DNA from: Candidatus Egaibacter danicus
GTDB lineage: Bacteria; Pseudomonadota; Gammaproteobacteria; Burkholderiales; Burkholderiaceae
Direction: 5' to 3'
Length of the DNA stretch: 40,401 bases
NCBI GenBank assembly: GCA_011391115.1
Contig: JAABRC010000001.1
Location: 1-40,401 of the forward strand
Shown: in pieces, positions 7,522 to 15,388 of the stretch
How the letters are laid out: the number at the start of each line of letters is the position of its first letter
Position numbering within the stretch: the first letter of the stretch is position 1
Notes under the pieces: generated by a model
The model's database searches: none
The model's input: only the letters and a program-made list of their open reading frames with translations
Told to the model about the DNA's origin: nothing
Made by a program: the position numbers and the translations under genes

Positions 7522-8289
7522 ATGTCACAACGTTGGCTTCGCTATGTCCATGCCGGCATCACCGGCTTTGGTACGTTGTCTGACGACCGCATTTCCGTGC
7601 ATGCAGGTGACCTCTACACCAACGCCACGCCAACCGGGCAAACACTGAATTTGGGTGAAGTCAAACTGCTTATGCCAACCCAGCCGTCCAAGGTGATTGC
7701 GCTTTGGAACAATTTCAGGGCACTGGGCGACAAACTCCAACTCTCTGCACCCGCCGAGCCCCTGTACTTCCTGAAAGCACCAAACTCCTGGCTCAATCCG
7801 GGTGAGGTGATCCGGATGCCATCGCAGCCCGGGAAAATAGTCTTTGAAGGTGAACTGGGCATCGTGATTGGCAAAACGGCAAGCGGTGTAACCGAGGCTG
7901 ATGCCATGGATCATGTATTTGGCTATACCTGTGCCAACGATGTGACGCATGCTGACATTCTGAATCGCGATGCCAGCTTTGCCCAGTGGGTGCGCGCCAA
8001 GGGTTTTGATACTTTTTGTCCATTGGGCCCGGTTGTGGCTTCCGGGCTCGATCCGCAGTCGCTGGTAGTACAAACCTGGCTGAATGGCAGCTTGCGCCAG
8101 GAATTTCCTATCAGTGACATGCGATTTTCAGTCGCCCAGCTGGTTTCCAGGATTTCAGCCGACATGACCCTGCTGGCCGGAGACATCATTTTGAGTGGCA
8201 CGTCGCTGGGTGTGGGCTCCATGAAGCCGGGCAGTGATATTGAAGTCGGGATTGCCGGTATCGGCAGGCTCGCAAACCGATTCGAGTAA
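7522..8289 (+). CDS. Fumarylacetoacetate hydrolase (FAH) family protein
   Basis: A 255-residue FAH-superfamily enzyme. The metal-binding pattern is visible: 'FEGELGIVIGK' (E-x-E) and 'VFGYTCANDVTHADI' (ND), with 'AKGFDTFCPLGPVV' and 'LLAGDIILSGTSLGVG' as the family's substrate-loop and C-terminal signatures. Family members hydrolyse C-C bonds of acylpyruvates or isomerise homoprotocatechuate intermediates, and the precise reaction cannot be read here. ATG 7522 is preceded by a strong GGGGGA; an in-frame ATG at 7498 is a weaker alternative. The reductase gene starts 18 bases downstream, so the two are probably co-transcribed. Confidence 0.85.
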   Translation: MSQRWLRYVHAGITGFGTLSDDRISVHAGDLYTNATPTGQTLNLGEVKLLMPTQPSKVIALWNNFRALGDKLQLSAPAEPLYFLKAPNSWLNPGEVIRMPSQPGKIVFEGELGIVIGKTASGVTEADAMDHVFGYTCANDVTHADILNRDASFAQWVRAKGFDTFCPLGPVVASGLDPQSLVVQTWLNGSLRQEFPISDMRFSVAQLVSRISADMTLLAGDIILSGTSLGVGSMKPGSDIEVGIAGIGRLANRFE

Positions 8290-8306
8290 CTTTATGGGAA
8301 AACAGC

Positions 8307-9317
8307 GTGAAAATTGCAATCATTGGAGCAGGCGCCATTGGCGGGTATGTCGGCGTTAAGCTGGCATTGGCCGGAGAAGACGTAACTTTCATGGTGCGTG
8401 GCGCCAATCTGGCCGCGATCCGGGAAAACGGCATGAAGCTCATCATGCATGACGGACAGGAGCATGTGGCGACCAACGTGAAGGCCAGCAATGATTATGC
8501 TGCCACTGGTCCCCAAGACTTGGTCATCCTGGCCATGAAAGCGCATCAGGTGGAAGCGGTGGTGGACGACGTGTCCAGACTATTTGGTCCTGATACGGTT
8601 GTGGTGACCATGCAAAATGGCATTCCATATTGGTACTTTCACCAGCACGGAGCTGCACTGGAGGGGTCGACCGTGCAAAGTGTGGATCCGACAGGCAGGA
8701 TTCTTCAGGGCATCCCCGCTCACCGGGTGATTGGCTGTGTCGTTTATCCGGCCTCCGAGCTGGTGCAGCCTGGTGTGGTGAAGCATGTCGAGGGGGATCG
8801 TTTCCCGGTGGGCGAACTGGATGGGACGATGACCGAGCGGGTTGCGCGGATATCCCAATGCTTCATCAATGCGGGTTTTAAATCGCCGGTGCTGGACAAT
8901 ATCCGATCGGAGATCTGGCTCAAACTGTGGGGTAACCTGACGTTCAACCCCATCAGCGGGTTGACCCATTCAACGTTGGTGGATATCTGCCAGTACCCGC
9001 TATCGCGCGAACTGGCAGCGAACATGATGCGTGAAGCTCAGGAGATCGCAACCAAGCTCGGAATTGAGTTCAGGGTGAGTCTCGAAAAGCGCATTGCTGG
9101 CGCAGAAAAAGTAGGCAAACACAAGACGTCGATGCTGCAGGACATTGAGGCAGGTCGCGCGCCAGAGATTGATGCACTGGTGGGATCTGTCGTGGAGCTG
9201 GGCCGACTCACGCAAACACCCACGCCGCACATCAGTACGGTGTACGCACTGGTCAAGCTGCTGGCGAAAACCATGGATGAAGAGCACGGTCTGGTGCGTC
9301 TTCAGCCCGCGGGCTGA
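8307..9317 (+). CDS. 2-dehydropantoate 2-reductase-like oxidoreductase (PanE/ApbA family)
   Basis: A 336-residue protein with an N-terminal NADP-binding Rossmann motif, 'IAIIGAGAIGGYVGVKLALA' (3-22), and the family's C-terminal helical domain, including 'SEIWLKLWGNLTFNPISGLT' and 'KTSMLQDIEAGRAPEIDAL'. It starts at GTG 8307 with GGGAA upstream. The length is slightly longer than E. coli PanE (about 303). Because it sits behind an FAH-family gene rather than other pantothenate genes, it may act on another 2-keto acid in a catabolic route. It ends two bases before the convergent PhnD-like gene. Confidence 0.83.
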   Translation: MKIAIIGAGAIGGYVGVKLALAGEDVTFMVRGANLAAIRENGMKLIMHDGQEHVATNVKASNDYAATGPQDLVILAMKAHQVEAVVDDVSRLFGPDTVVVTMQNGIPYWYFHQHGAALEGSTVQSVDPTGRILQGIPAHRVIGCVVYPASELVQPGVVKHVEGDRFPVGELDGTMTERVARISQCFINAGFKSPVLDNIRSEIWLKLWGNLTFNPISGLTHSTLVDICQYPLSRELAANMMREAQEIATKLGIEFRVSLEKRIAGAEKVGKHKTSMLQDIEAGRAPEIDALVGSVVELGRLTQTPTPHISTVYALVKLLAKTMDEEHGLVRLQPAG

Positions 9318-9319
9318 AT

Positions 9320-10216
9320 TCACTGCTCCGCAGCCAGTGCCCTCTTCATGGTGCGGATGGCGTCGTCGGAGGGCGTGGCGAACTCATACTTGCCTGACAG
9401 ATCCAGCGCACGCAAAAGCAGTGGATCAGTCGTCTTGAGGGATGTGAACAGAGTGACTGTTTTCTTCAACAAGTCCCCGGACACATCGGGGTGAACATAT
9501 ATCCCGTAGCCCCAGCTTGCATTGGTAGCTGGGACCACTACCAGTTGCGCCAGGTGAATTCGCTCGTCCGAACCGAAATGGGTTTTCAATGTGGAAGATT
9601 GGGCGCTCTGGAGCCGCGTAATCAACCCCGCCCACCGACCCGCCTGCCAGTGAAAAGCCGCCTTGGTTGGCAGGTAGCTCTGTCCCAGGCCCTGCTGCGG
9701 CACGATCTCCACAACCGTGCCACAAAGGGCCTCGGCTTTGATCAGGGTTGTCGTGACACCACTTTTCATGCCAAAGCAGCTGGTTGTTTTCAGCTTGGCC
9801 AGTACAGTGGCCTGCTGGGCGGCAGGTAAATCTTTCAGTTCGACAGCCCTGCCGTCCTTGATTGTTCCGATGTCAGCCAGGATCAGCACAGCGGCCTGGA
9901 TGGGTACCGTGTTAACCGCTGCCGGGCGGTAACCGGATGCCAAACCTACCGTGGGGTTGCCATAGATCCAGCAAGGTGGCGCTGGTTTTTTGACTGCAGT
10001 CAACACGTCCTGTGTTTCCTTGATATTCAGGACTGAAGATACAGACAGCCCTGTGGGGCGGATGAAGTCGGTCAGTTCCTTCAGCGCGGCGTAGGTTTGA
10101 GACGTCCCCTCACCCCGGATGACCTGCGGGTTCAGGTAGAGGCCGCCATCGCATGATTGTGCCTTCGCGGAAAGGGCGCAGAAAAAAATCAACGCAAACA
10201 GTAACGGTACTTTCAT
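9320..10216 (-). CDS. PhnD-like periplasmic substrate-binding protein, orphan
   Basis: A 298-residue secreted protein with a signal peptide ('MKVPLLFALIFFCALSAKAQ', cleavage near AKA-Q). The body resembles phosphate/phosphonate-type binding proteins (PhnD-like): 'YAALKELTDFIRPTGLSV', 'VGLASGYRPAA', 'ERIHLAQLVVVPATNASW' and a C-terminal helical stretch. ATG 10216 is preferred over TTG 10225 because GAGG then has more normal spacing. No ABC permease or ATPase lies beside it, so it is an orphan binding protein, possibly a sensor. The ligand is unknown and the family assignment is moderate. Confidence 0.65.
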   Translation of the reverse strand: MKVPLLFALIFFCALSAKAQSCDGGLYLNPQVIRGEGTSQTYAALKELTDFIRPTGLSVSSVLNIKETQDVLTAVKKPAPPCWIYGNPTVGLASGYRPAAVNTVPIQAAVLILADIGTIKDGRAVELKDLPAAQQATVLAKLKTTSCFGMKSGVTTTLIKAEALCGTVVEIVPQQGLGQSYLPTKAAFHWQAGRWAGLITRLQSAQSSTLKTHFGSDERIHLAQLVVVPATNASWGYGIYVHPDVSGDLLKKTVTLFTSLKTTDPLLLRALDLSGKYEFATPSDDAIRTMKRALAAEQ

Positions 10217-10341
10217 GTCCGGCAATCCTCACAGAGTTTGAAGCGTCACGCCGCGCTCCTCGGATAGCTGATGAGCATCGTCGCCAGAGGCATGCCGGCT
10301 CCCCCGTATAAACCCTGACATGGGGCGTAAATTTGGCAAAC

Positions 10342-10355
10342 TTGATCACCGTCAA
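10342..10355. promoter_or_regulatory. Crp/Fnr-type box upstream of tctC
   Basis: TTGATCACCGTCAA is TTGAT-N4-GTCAA, one base from a perfect inverted repeat and matching the FNR/ANR class of operators. It lies 107 bases before the tctC start, in the gap after the divergent PhnD-like gene. A regulator with a matching recognition helix is encoded at 14595-15203. The promoter itself is unclear: TGATAA (10391-10396) and TAGATA (10418-10423) are possible -10 elements. Confidence 0.6.
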
Positions 10356-10462
10356 GAGTTTTTTGAGCAACACGCAAGACCATGCGGATGTGATAAGTTC
10401 GGATGCGAAATCCAGAGTAGATATCCCAGCTCTTATCAGGTTTACCAAACACAGGAGACAAC

Positions 10463-11491
10463 ATGATGAACACCACATTTTCGAAGATCCGGAAAGCATT
10501 GACCACTGCTGTAACCGGAGTTGCGGCCGCCGCCGCTTTGACGGCTGGCGGCTCCGCGATGGCGGCATGGGAGCCCAGCAAGCCTGTAGAGTTTGTTGTG
10601 CCGGCAGGAACTGGCGGAGGTGCCGATCAGATGGCGCGCCTGATCCAGGGCATCATCGTCAAGCACAAGTTGATGAAAGAGTCGATGATTGTGGTCAACA
10701 AGTCCGGCGGCGCAGGCGCGGAAGGGTTTCTCGACGTGAAGGAGGCCAAGAGCGATCCCCACAAGATCATCATTACGTTGTCAAATCTCTTCACAACGCC
10801 GATGGCTACGGGTGTGCCCTTCAACTGGAAGGACATGACGCCGGTAACCATGATGGCGCTTGACCAGTTTGTGTTGTGGGTCAATGCAGATACACCTTAC
10901 AAGACTGCTAAGGACTACGTCGAAGCGGTGAAGAAGGCTGGACCGAGCAAGATGAAAATGGGTGGCACGGGTTCCAAGCAGGAAGACCAGATCATCACGG
11001 TTGCCCTGGAAAAGGCCACCGGGACCAAATTCATTTATGTGCCTTACAAGGGTGGTGGCGAAGTGGCCGTGCAGCTCGTGGGGGGCCATATTGACTCGAC
11101 AGTGAACAACCCGATTGAAGCCGTTGCCCAGTGGCGTGCAGGCAAGCTGCGCCCCTTGTGCGTTTTCGACGACACACGTATGCCCTATAAAGAAAAAGTG
11201 ACCGAAACCATGTCATGGGGTGACATTCATACCTGCAAGGAGGCAGGCGTTCCGACCGATTACGTGATGCTTCGCGGTATCTTCATGGCTCCAGGGGTGA
11301 CGCCAGATCAGATTACGTTCTATAACGACCTGATGAAAAAAGTCCGCGACACACCGGACTGGAAAGAGTTCATGGAAAAGGGTGCGTTCAATACGACAGC
11401 CATATCTGGCGCAGAGTACCGCAAATGGCTTGAGGCGAATGAGGCCCTGCACAAGCAGCTCATGACCGAAGCCGGATTCATGGCCAAGTAA
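10463..11491 (+). CDS. tctC: Ttt-family periplasmic solute receptor (TctC/Bug type)
   Basis: A 342-residue tripartite tricarboxylate transporter receptor. The N terminus is a signal peptide with cleavage after 'GGSAMA'. The mature protein begins 'AWEPSKPVEFVVPAGTGGGA', the standard Bug-family opening, and contains 'VPYKGGGEVAVQLVGGHID' and a typical C-terminal region. GGAG at 10454-10457 serves the ATG at 10463 (or the adjacent ATG at 10466). It heads an operon with the membrane subunits. These receptors bind varied carboxylates, so citrate should not be assumed; the neighbouring oxc/frc genes make a small di- or monocarboxylate plausible. Confidence 0.9.
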   Translation: MMNTTFSKIRKALTTAVTGVAAAAALTAGGSAMAAWEPSKPVEFVVPAGTGGGADQMARLIQGIIVKHKLMKESMIVVNKSGGAGAEGFLDVKEAKSDPHKIIITLSNLFTTPMATGVPFNWKDMTPVTMMALDQFVLWVNADTPYKTAKDYVEAVKKAGPSKMKMGGTGSKQEDQIITVALEKATGTKFIYVPYKGGGEVAVQLVGGHIDSTVNNPIEAVAQWRAGKLRPLCVFDDTRMPYKEKVTETMSWGDIHTCKEAGVPTDYVMLRGIFMAPGVTPDQITFYNDLMKKVRDTPDWKEFMEKGAFNTTAISGAEYRKWLEANEALHKQLMTEAGFMAK

Positions 11492-11509
11492 TAGCCCGTT
11501 GGTATTGGC

Positions 11510-11532
11510 CCCTCAGCCACAAATGCTGAGGG
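11510..11532 (+). other. Intercistronic hairpin between tctC and tctB
   Basis: CCCTCAGC (11510-11517) pairs perfectly with GCTGAGGG (11525-11532) around a seven-base loop. There is no T-run after it, so full termination is unlikely. Such hairpins after a binding-protein gene commonly stabilise the upstream mRNA and lower expression of downstream membrane subunits; this role is inferred. Confidence 0.6.
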
Positions 11533-11570
11533 TGCCTGTTAGTTCCTTAGCTCATTCTTGGAGCAATTCC

Positions 11571-12095
11571 ATGTCAGATCAACATGCATCCGAATCTGCA
11601 GGCAGTCCTGTTGTTGTTAACAACAACACGATGGACGCCATCGTAGCCGTCATCCTCTTCGTCATAGGCGTGGTTGTCATTTTTGAGGCTCGCCGTCTGG
11701 GTGCGGAATGGGCGGATGACGGTCCCGGCGCAGGTTATTTTCCGTTTTACATCGGCATCATTCTCTGCATCTCAAGTATGGGGATTTTTTACCAGTCGAC
11801 GGCCAGCAAGTCACGTGACACGAACGCATTTGTTGACCGTGAACAACTCGGTCGTGTCGTTTCGGTGCTGGCTCCTGCTGCTGTTTATGTCCTTGGTATC
11901 AAGTTTCTTGGTATTTACGTTGCATCTGCGATCTACATTGCTTTATTCATGATCATCCTGGGCAAGTATTCTCATGTGAAGAGTGTGCTTTTGGCCATCA
12001 TCGTGAATACCGTCTTCTTCATGATGTTCGAAGTCTGGTTCAAAGTGCCGCTATACAAGGGAACGCTTGAGCCGTTGCGTTTCCTTGGTTATTGA
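11571..12095 (+). CDS. tctB: Ttt-family small membrane subunit TctB
   Basis: A 174-residue protein with four predicted membrane helices: 'AIVAVILFVIGVVVIFEA', 'GYFPFYIGIILCISSMGIF', 'VSVLAPAAVYVLGIKFLG' with the next segment 'IYVASAIYIALFMIILG', and 'VLLAIIVNTVFFMMFEVW'. 'LGAEWADDGPGAGYFPF' is the conserved TctB loop. ATG 11571 has GGAG at 11560-11563. The gene lies between the receptor and the large permease subunit as in other Ttt operons. Confidence 0.88.
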   Translation: MSDQHASESAGSPVVVNNNTMDAIVAVILFVIGVVVIFEARRLGAEWADDGPGAGYFPFYIGIILCISSMGIFYQSTASKSRDTNAFVDREQLGRVVSVLAPAAVYVLGIKFLGIYVASAIYIALFMIILGKYSHVKSVLLAIIVNTVFFMMFEVWFKVPLYKGTLEPLRFLGY

Positions 12096-12110
12096 ATCTG
12101 TGATGTTCGC

Positions 12111-12142
12111 AGGCCATCGCACAACATGATTGTGCGTGGCCT
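12111..12142 (+). other. Strong intercistronic hairpin between tctB and tctA
   Basis: AGGCCATCGCACAA (12111-12124) and TTGTGCGTGGCCT (12130-12142) form a 13-pair stem with one bulged T and a five-base loop. No T-run follows. It is the second structured spacer in the tct operon and probably sets mRNA stability or relative expression. Confidence 0.6.
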
Positions 12143-12177
12143 CCAGCCGTGACCGTATTTCCCGGAGTTAAAGAAAA

Positions 12178-13707
12178 ATGGAAGAACTAAGTGCTTTGAT
12201 GCAGGGCTTCGCCGTCGTGTTGACGCCGATGAATATTGGACTCATGTTCATCGGCATCATTCTGGGGGTGCTGATTGGCGTTTTGCCCGGTTTGGGCGGC
12301 GCCAATGGGGTGGCCATTTTGTTGCCATTGACATTCACCATGTCGCCCACCTCGGCTATCGTCATGCTGTCCTGCATCTACTGGGGCGCGCTCTTCGGTG
12401 GAGCGATCACGTCGATTTTGTTCAATATCCCGGGCGAACCCTGGTCAGTGGCCACAACTTTCGACGGCTATCCGATGGCGCAAAAGGGCCAGGCGGGTCA
12501 GGCGTTAACCGCTGCCTTCACGTCGTCGTTCGTGGGCGCGTTCGTGGCCGTGGTCATGATCACCTTTTTGGCGCCACTGGTTGCCAAATTCGCTTTGAAG
12601 TTTGGGGCACCGGAGTTCTTTGCGGTGTATCTGCTGACATTCTGCAGTTTCGTTGGCATGGGCAAAGGCTCACCATTCAAGATTTTGGTGTCTATGGCCC
12701 TCGGGTTTGCCTTGGCGGCAGTGGGTATGGACACTGTTACAGGGCAGCTTCGTCTGACTTTCGGGCAAACTGAACTGATGCGCGGATTTGATTTTCTGAT
12801 TGCCGTGATCGGTTTGTTCGGTATTGGTGAAATTCTCACCTCCATGGAGGAAGGGCTTCAGTTTTCGGGCAAATCAGCGCGTATCAACGCGAAGGTGGTT
12901 TGGGAAACCTGGAAGGAGTTGCCCAAATATTGGGTTACGTCAGTGCGCAGTTCGCTGGTGGGCATCTGGATGGGCATCACGCCAGGTGGTGCCACTCCCG
13001 CGTCCTTCATGAGCTACGGGCTGGCAAAAAAGATGTCGAAAACAGGCGCCAAGTTTGGCACCGGGGAAATTGAGGGTGTGATTGCGCCGGAGACTGCGGC
13101 GCATGCCGCTGGCACCAGCGCTTTGCTGCCGATGTTGGCACTGGGTATTCCGGGCTCGCCCACTGCGGCCGTGTTGCTGGGTGGTTTGCTGATCTGGGGC
13201 TTGCAGCCAGGGCCTCTGCTTTTCGTGGAGCAGAAGGACTTTGTTTGGGGCCTGATCGCCAGCATGTACCTTGGCAATCTGGTGGGGCTGATTGTCGTGC
13301 TGTCAACGGTGCCGCTTTTTGCGTCCATCCTGCGCATCCCGTTTTCCATCATTGCGCCGGTGATTATTGTTATTTGTGCAATCGGAGCCTACACCGTACA
13401 CAGCGCCATGCTTGATATCTGGTTCATGCTCGGCTTTGGCATCATCGGCTATGTTTTCAAGAAGTTGAACTACCCGCTCGCACCCCTTGTTCTGGCGTTG
13501 GTATTGGGTGATAAAGCCGAAGATTCATTCCGACAGGCCATGCTGGTTTCGCAGGGTGACTTGATGATCATGTGGTCTAACCCGCTGGTTGGCTCCATCA
13601 CGACATTGGGCCTGCTCATGCTGTTCTGGCCCCTCATTTCCAAGGCGTTGAGCGTGATCCGGCCACCCAAGGCCAAGGAGTTCGCTGAAGAGCAGCCCGT
13701 GGACTGA
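12178..13707 (+). CDS. tctA: Ttt-family large permease subunit TctA
   Basis: A 509-residue polytopic membrane protein of the TctA family, with about 11-12 hydrophobic helices. Family signatures are 'IGVLPGLGGANGVAILLPLT' near the N terminus, 'YWGALFGGAITSILFNIPGE', 'GWMGITPGGATPASF'-like sequence around residue 265, and 'LPMLALGIPGSPTAAVLLGG' near 320. It forms the transport channel with TctB, fed by the periplasmic receptor TctC and driven by an ion gradient. The kinase-like gene starts 18 bases after its stop, so it belongs to the same transcript. Confidence 0.92.
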   Translation: MEELSALMQGFAVVLTPMNIGLMFIGIILGVLIGVLPGLGGANGVAILLPLTFTMSPTSAIVMLSCIYWGALFGGAITSILFNIPGEPWSVATTFDGYPMAQKGQAGQALTAAFTSSFVGAFVAVVMITFLAPLVAKFALKFGAPEFFAVYLLTFCSFVGMGKGSPFKILVSMALGFALAAVGMDTVTGQLRLTFGQTELMRGFDFLIAVIGLFGIGEILTSMEEGLQFSGKSARINAKVVWETWKELPKYWVTSVRSSLVGIWMGITPGGATPASFMSYGLAKKMSKTGAKFGTGEIEGVIAPETAAHAAGTSALLPMLALGIPGSPTAAVLLGGLLIWGLQPGPLLFVEQKDFVWGLIASMYLGNLVGLIVVLSTVPLFASILRIPFSIIAPVIIVICAIGAYTVHSAMLDIWFMLGFGIIGYVFKKLNYPLAPLVLALVLGDKAEDSFRQAMLVSQGDLMIMWSNPLVGSITTLGLLMLFWPLISKALSVIRPPKAKEFAEEQPVD

Positions 13708-13725
13708 AGAATAAGGAGAATTGAC

Positions 13726-14559
13726 ATGCCAGTGATTGCAATGACCCAGGAGATGGGTTCGCTTGCCAAGGATGTTGCATTGAAGCTAGCCGAAACGATG
13801 CAAATCGAGACGATGCGACACGAAGTTGTTGAACATGTCGCGGCCAGGATGCATGTTTCCAAAAGTCTGATCAACCGGCTGCGTGAGGGCAAGGCCGGAA
13901 CCATTGAACGGCTGAAAGCCGACCGGGAGAGCATGGCTGTCTATACGGCTGAAGAGGTTCTTGATTTCGCCGCGCGTGGCAATGGGGTATTGCGGGGCTG
14001 GGGTGCCACCTGTCTGTTGCGCCCGGTCAAGCATGTGGTTTGCGTACGCATCACACGATCACTGCAAAAGCGCGTTGAGTGGTTGATGGAAAATCTTGGA
14101 ACGGACGACGCTGAATTTGCGGAAGCAGAAATTCTCCGTAGCGATCATGCCCATGCAACACGCATGCACGAACAGTTTGGTGTTACTTGGGGCGACCCAT
14201 TGCTGTACGACCTGGTACTCAATACAGACCGTATTTCCGTTGACAGTTGTGTGGAACAAATTCGCTTGCTGGCGGCGAGGCCAGAATTCGCTGAAACAGC
14301 GGAATCACGGGCGTTGCTGCGCGATATGGATACACAGGCTCGTATTCGCGCTGCTCTGCGGGCAAATGATGAAGCGCATGAAATCAAGATCACGATTGAC
14401 TGCGTCGATGGTCGCGTCACACTTCGCGGTATCGTCATGAATGCGGCCGAAAAAGCCCTGGCCGAGCAGATAGCTTCCGGAGTGCCCGGAGTTTCCAGTG
14501 TGGACAACCAGCTCCGGCTGATGGCCATGTCACGCTTGTTTACTTCGGCAAAAAATTGA
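13726..14559 (+). CDS. Cytidylate-kinase-like domain fused to a BON domain
   Basis: A 277-residue two-domain protein. Residues about 1-195 match the cytidylate-kinase-like (Cmk2) family: 'VIAMTQEMGSLAKDVALKLA' at the P-loop position, 'FAARGNGVLRGWGATCLLRP', and 'FGVTWGDPLLYDLVLNTDRI' before the C-terminal helix. Residues about 203-270 form a BON domain ('VDGRVTLRGIVMNAAEKALA', 'GVPGVSSVDNQLRL'). The usual GxGGRE/GK phosphate loop is altered (MTQEMGSLAKD), so catalysis is uncertain. GGAG precedes the ATG. Its place at the end of a Ttt operon suggests sensing or regulation rather than nucleotide supply; this is inference. Confidence 0.78.
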   Translation: MPVIAMTQEMGSLAKDVALKLAETMQIETMRHEVVEHVAARMHVSKSLINRLREGKAGTIERLKADRESMAVYTAEEVLDFAARGNGVLRGWGATCLLRPVKHVVCVRITRSLQKRVEWLMENLGTDDAEFAEAEILRSDHAHATRMHEQFGVTWGDPLLYDLVLNTDRISVDSCVEQIRLLAARPEFAETAESRALLRDMDTQARIRAALRANDEAHEIKITIDCVDGRVTLRGIVMNAAEKALAEQIASGVPGVSSVDNQLRLMAMSRLFTSAKN

Positions 14560-14594
14560 GTATGGCGTAGCCGTCCAATAGTGGTGAACTGCGG

Positions 14595-15203
14595 TCAGAT
14601 TTTGCCACTTTGCTTGAGTCGGCTCAACGTTTCGGCTGACAGGTTCAGGTAGGAGGCCAGCTCTTTTTTTGGGATCCGGTCAAAAAGCTCCGGGTGTTTT
14701 CGCAGAAAACGCTGCACGCGCCCCGGCGCATCCAGCATGTGCAGGGTGATGGTGTGTGCCATGATCTCGCTCATCAAGCGCATTACGTAGTACTCGAATG
14801 ATTTCTTGATGGCAGGGTGTTCTTCCATAAAGGCAACCCATTTCGGTAACGGCAACTTGGCAACACGTGCCTTGGTAACGGACACGATGCTGTAGGGGGT
14901 GGGGGTTCCCAGTCGCCATGCCGCATAGCTGGTTTCCATGTCGCGTTCATCGGCAAAGCGCAAGATCATCTCCTTGGCTTGCTGGTTGGCCACCACGCGC
15001 TTGAGAATGCCGTCAAGCACAAAGTACTGCTCCATGTCATGCACGCCCTGGTGAAGCAGGAAATCTCCCTTTTGGCAATCCACTACCGTCAAAAGGGGTT
15101 CCAGTTCAAGGCGCTCGGACAGGGTCAACTCGCTCAAGACGACGTTTTGCGTGAGCTGAACACGGATGACATTTCTTTCAGGATGGTTTTCGACGGAGGA
15201 CAT
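14595..15203 (-). CDS. Crp/Fnr-family transcriptional regulator
   Basis: A 202-residue regulator with a cyclic-nucleotide-binding-like beta-roll ('QKGDFLLHQGVHDMEQYFVL', about 44-63) and a C-terminal winged helix, 'IPKKELASYLNLSAETLSRL'. The recognition helix carries the E-x-x-S-R pattern (E191, S194, R195) that in FNR contacts TTGAT-type half-sites. It lacks the four-cysteine cluster of oxygen-sensing FNR (only C43 is present), so its signal is unknown. ATG 15203 is my choice; a TTG start at 15269 would fall inside the operator. It is divergent from oxc and convergent with the kinase-BON gene. Confidence 0.85.
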   Translation of the reverse strand: MSSVENHPERNVIRVQLTQNVVLSELTLSERLELEPLLTVVDCQKGDFLLHQGVHDMEQYFVLDGILKRVVANQQAKEMILRFADERDMETSYAAWRLGTPTPYSIVSVTKARVAKLPLPKWVAFMEEHPAIKKSFEYYVMRLMSEIMAHTITLHMLDAPGRVQRFLRKHPELFDRIPKKELASYLNLSAETLSRLKQSGKI

Positions 15204-15255
15204 GGTGGCAATGCGATGGCGGGGGCGACACAGGGTGCAGTAGTTGTGTTGAAAA

Positions 15256-15297
15256 TTGACCGCGGTCAATGGCGGAACCTGAATCGATTCCTATGAT
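15256..15297 (+). promoter_or_regulatory. Class-II Crp/Fnr-activated promoter of oxc
   Basis: TTGACCGCGGTCAA at 15256-15269 is a perfect 14-base palindrome of the form TTGAC-N4-GTCAA. TATGAT at 15292-15297 is a good -10. If transcription starts seven bases after it (15304), the box is centred exactly at -41.5, the classic position for FNR-type class II activation with no -35 needed. The box also lies upstream of the divergent regulator gene, so it could serve autoregulation. The start site is predicted, not measured. Confidence 0.7.
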
Positions 15298-15388
15298 ACC
15301 CCGACGATGGAAATCGACCCTCGGAGGTTCCTGAGATGGCGCCGAGCTGTTCAACCTTTATCGAAGTCAAACGAAGAGACATTTCACA

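Noticed and set aside
10391..10437. Inverted pair TGATAAG / CTTATCA upstream of tctC
   Set aside because: Arms are short and 33 bases apart; could be a looping operator but is just as likely chance.
10463..13707. Assigning citrate as the Ttt substrate
   Set aside because: Ttt receptors recognise many carboxylates and nothing in the receptor sequence fixes the ligand; the context points at least as much to oxalate metabolism.
15204..15269. Upstream TTG start for the Crp/Fnr gene giving an N-terminal CxxC
   Set aside because: The TTG falls inside the operator palindrome and the extension still lacks the four cysteines of an FNR iron-sulphur cluster.
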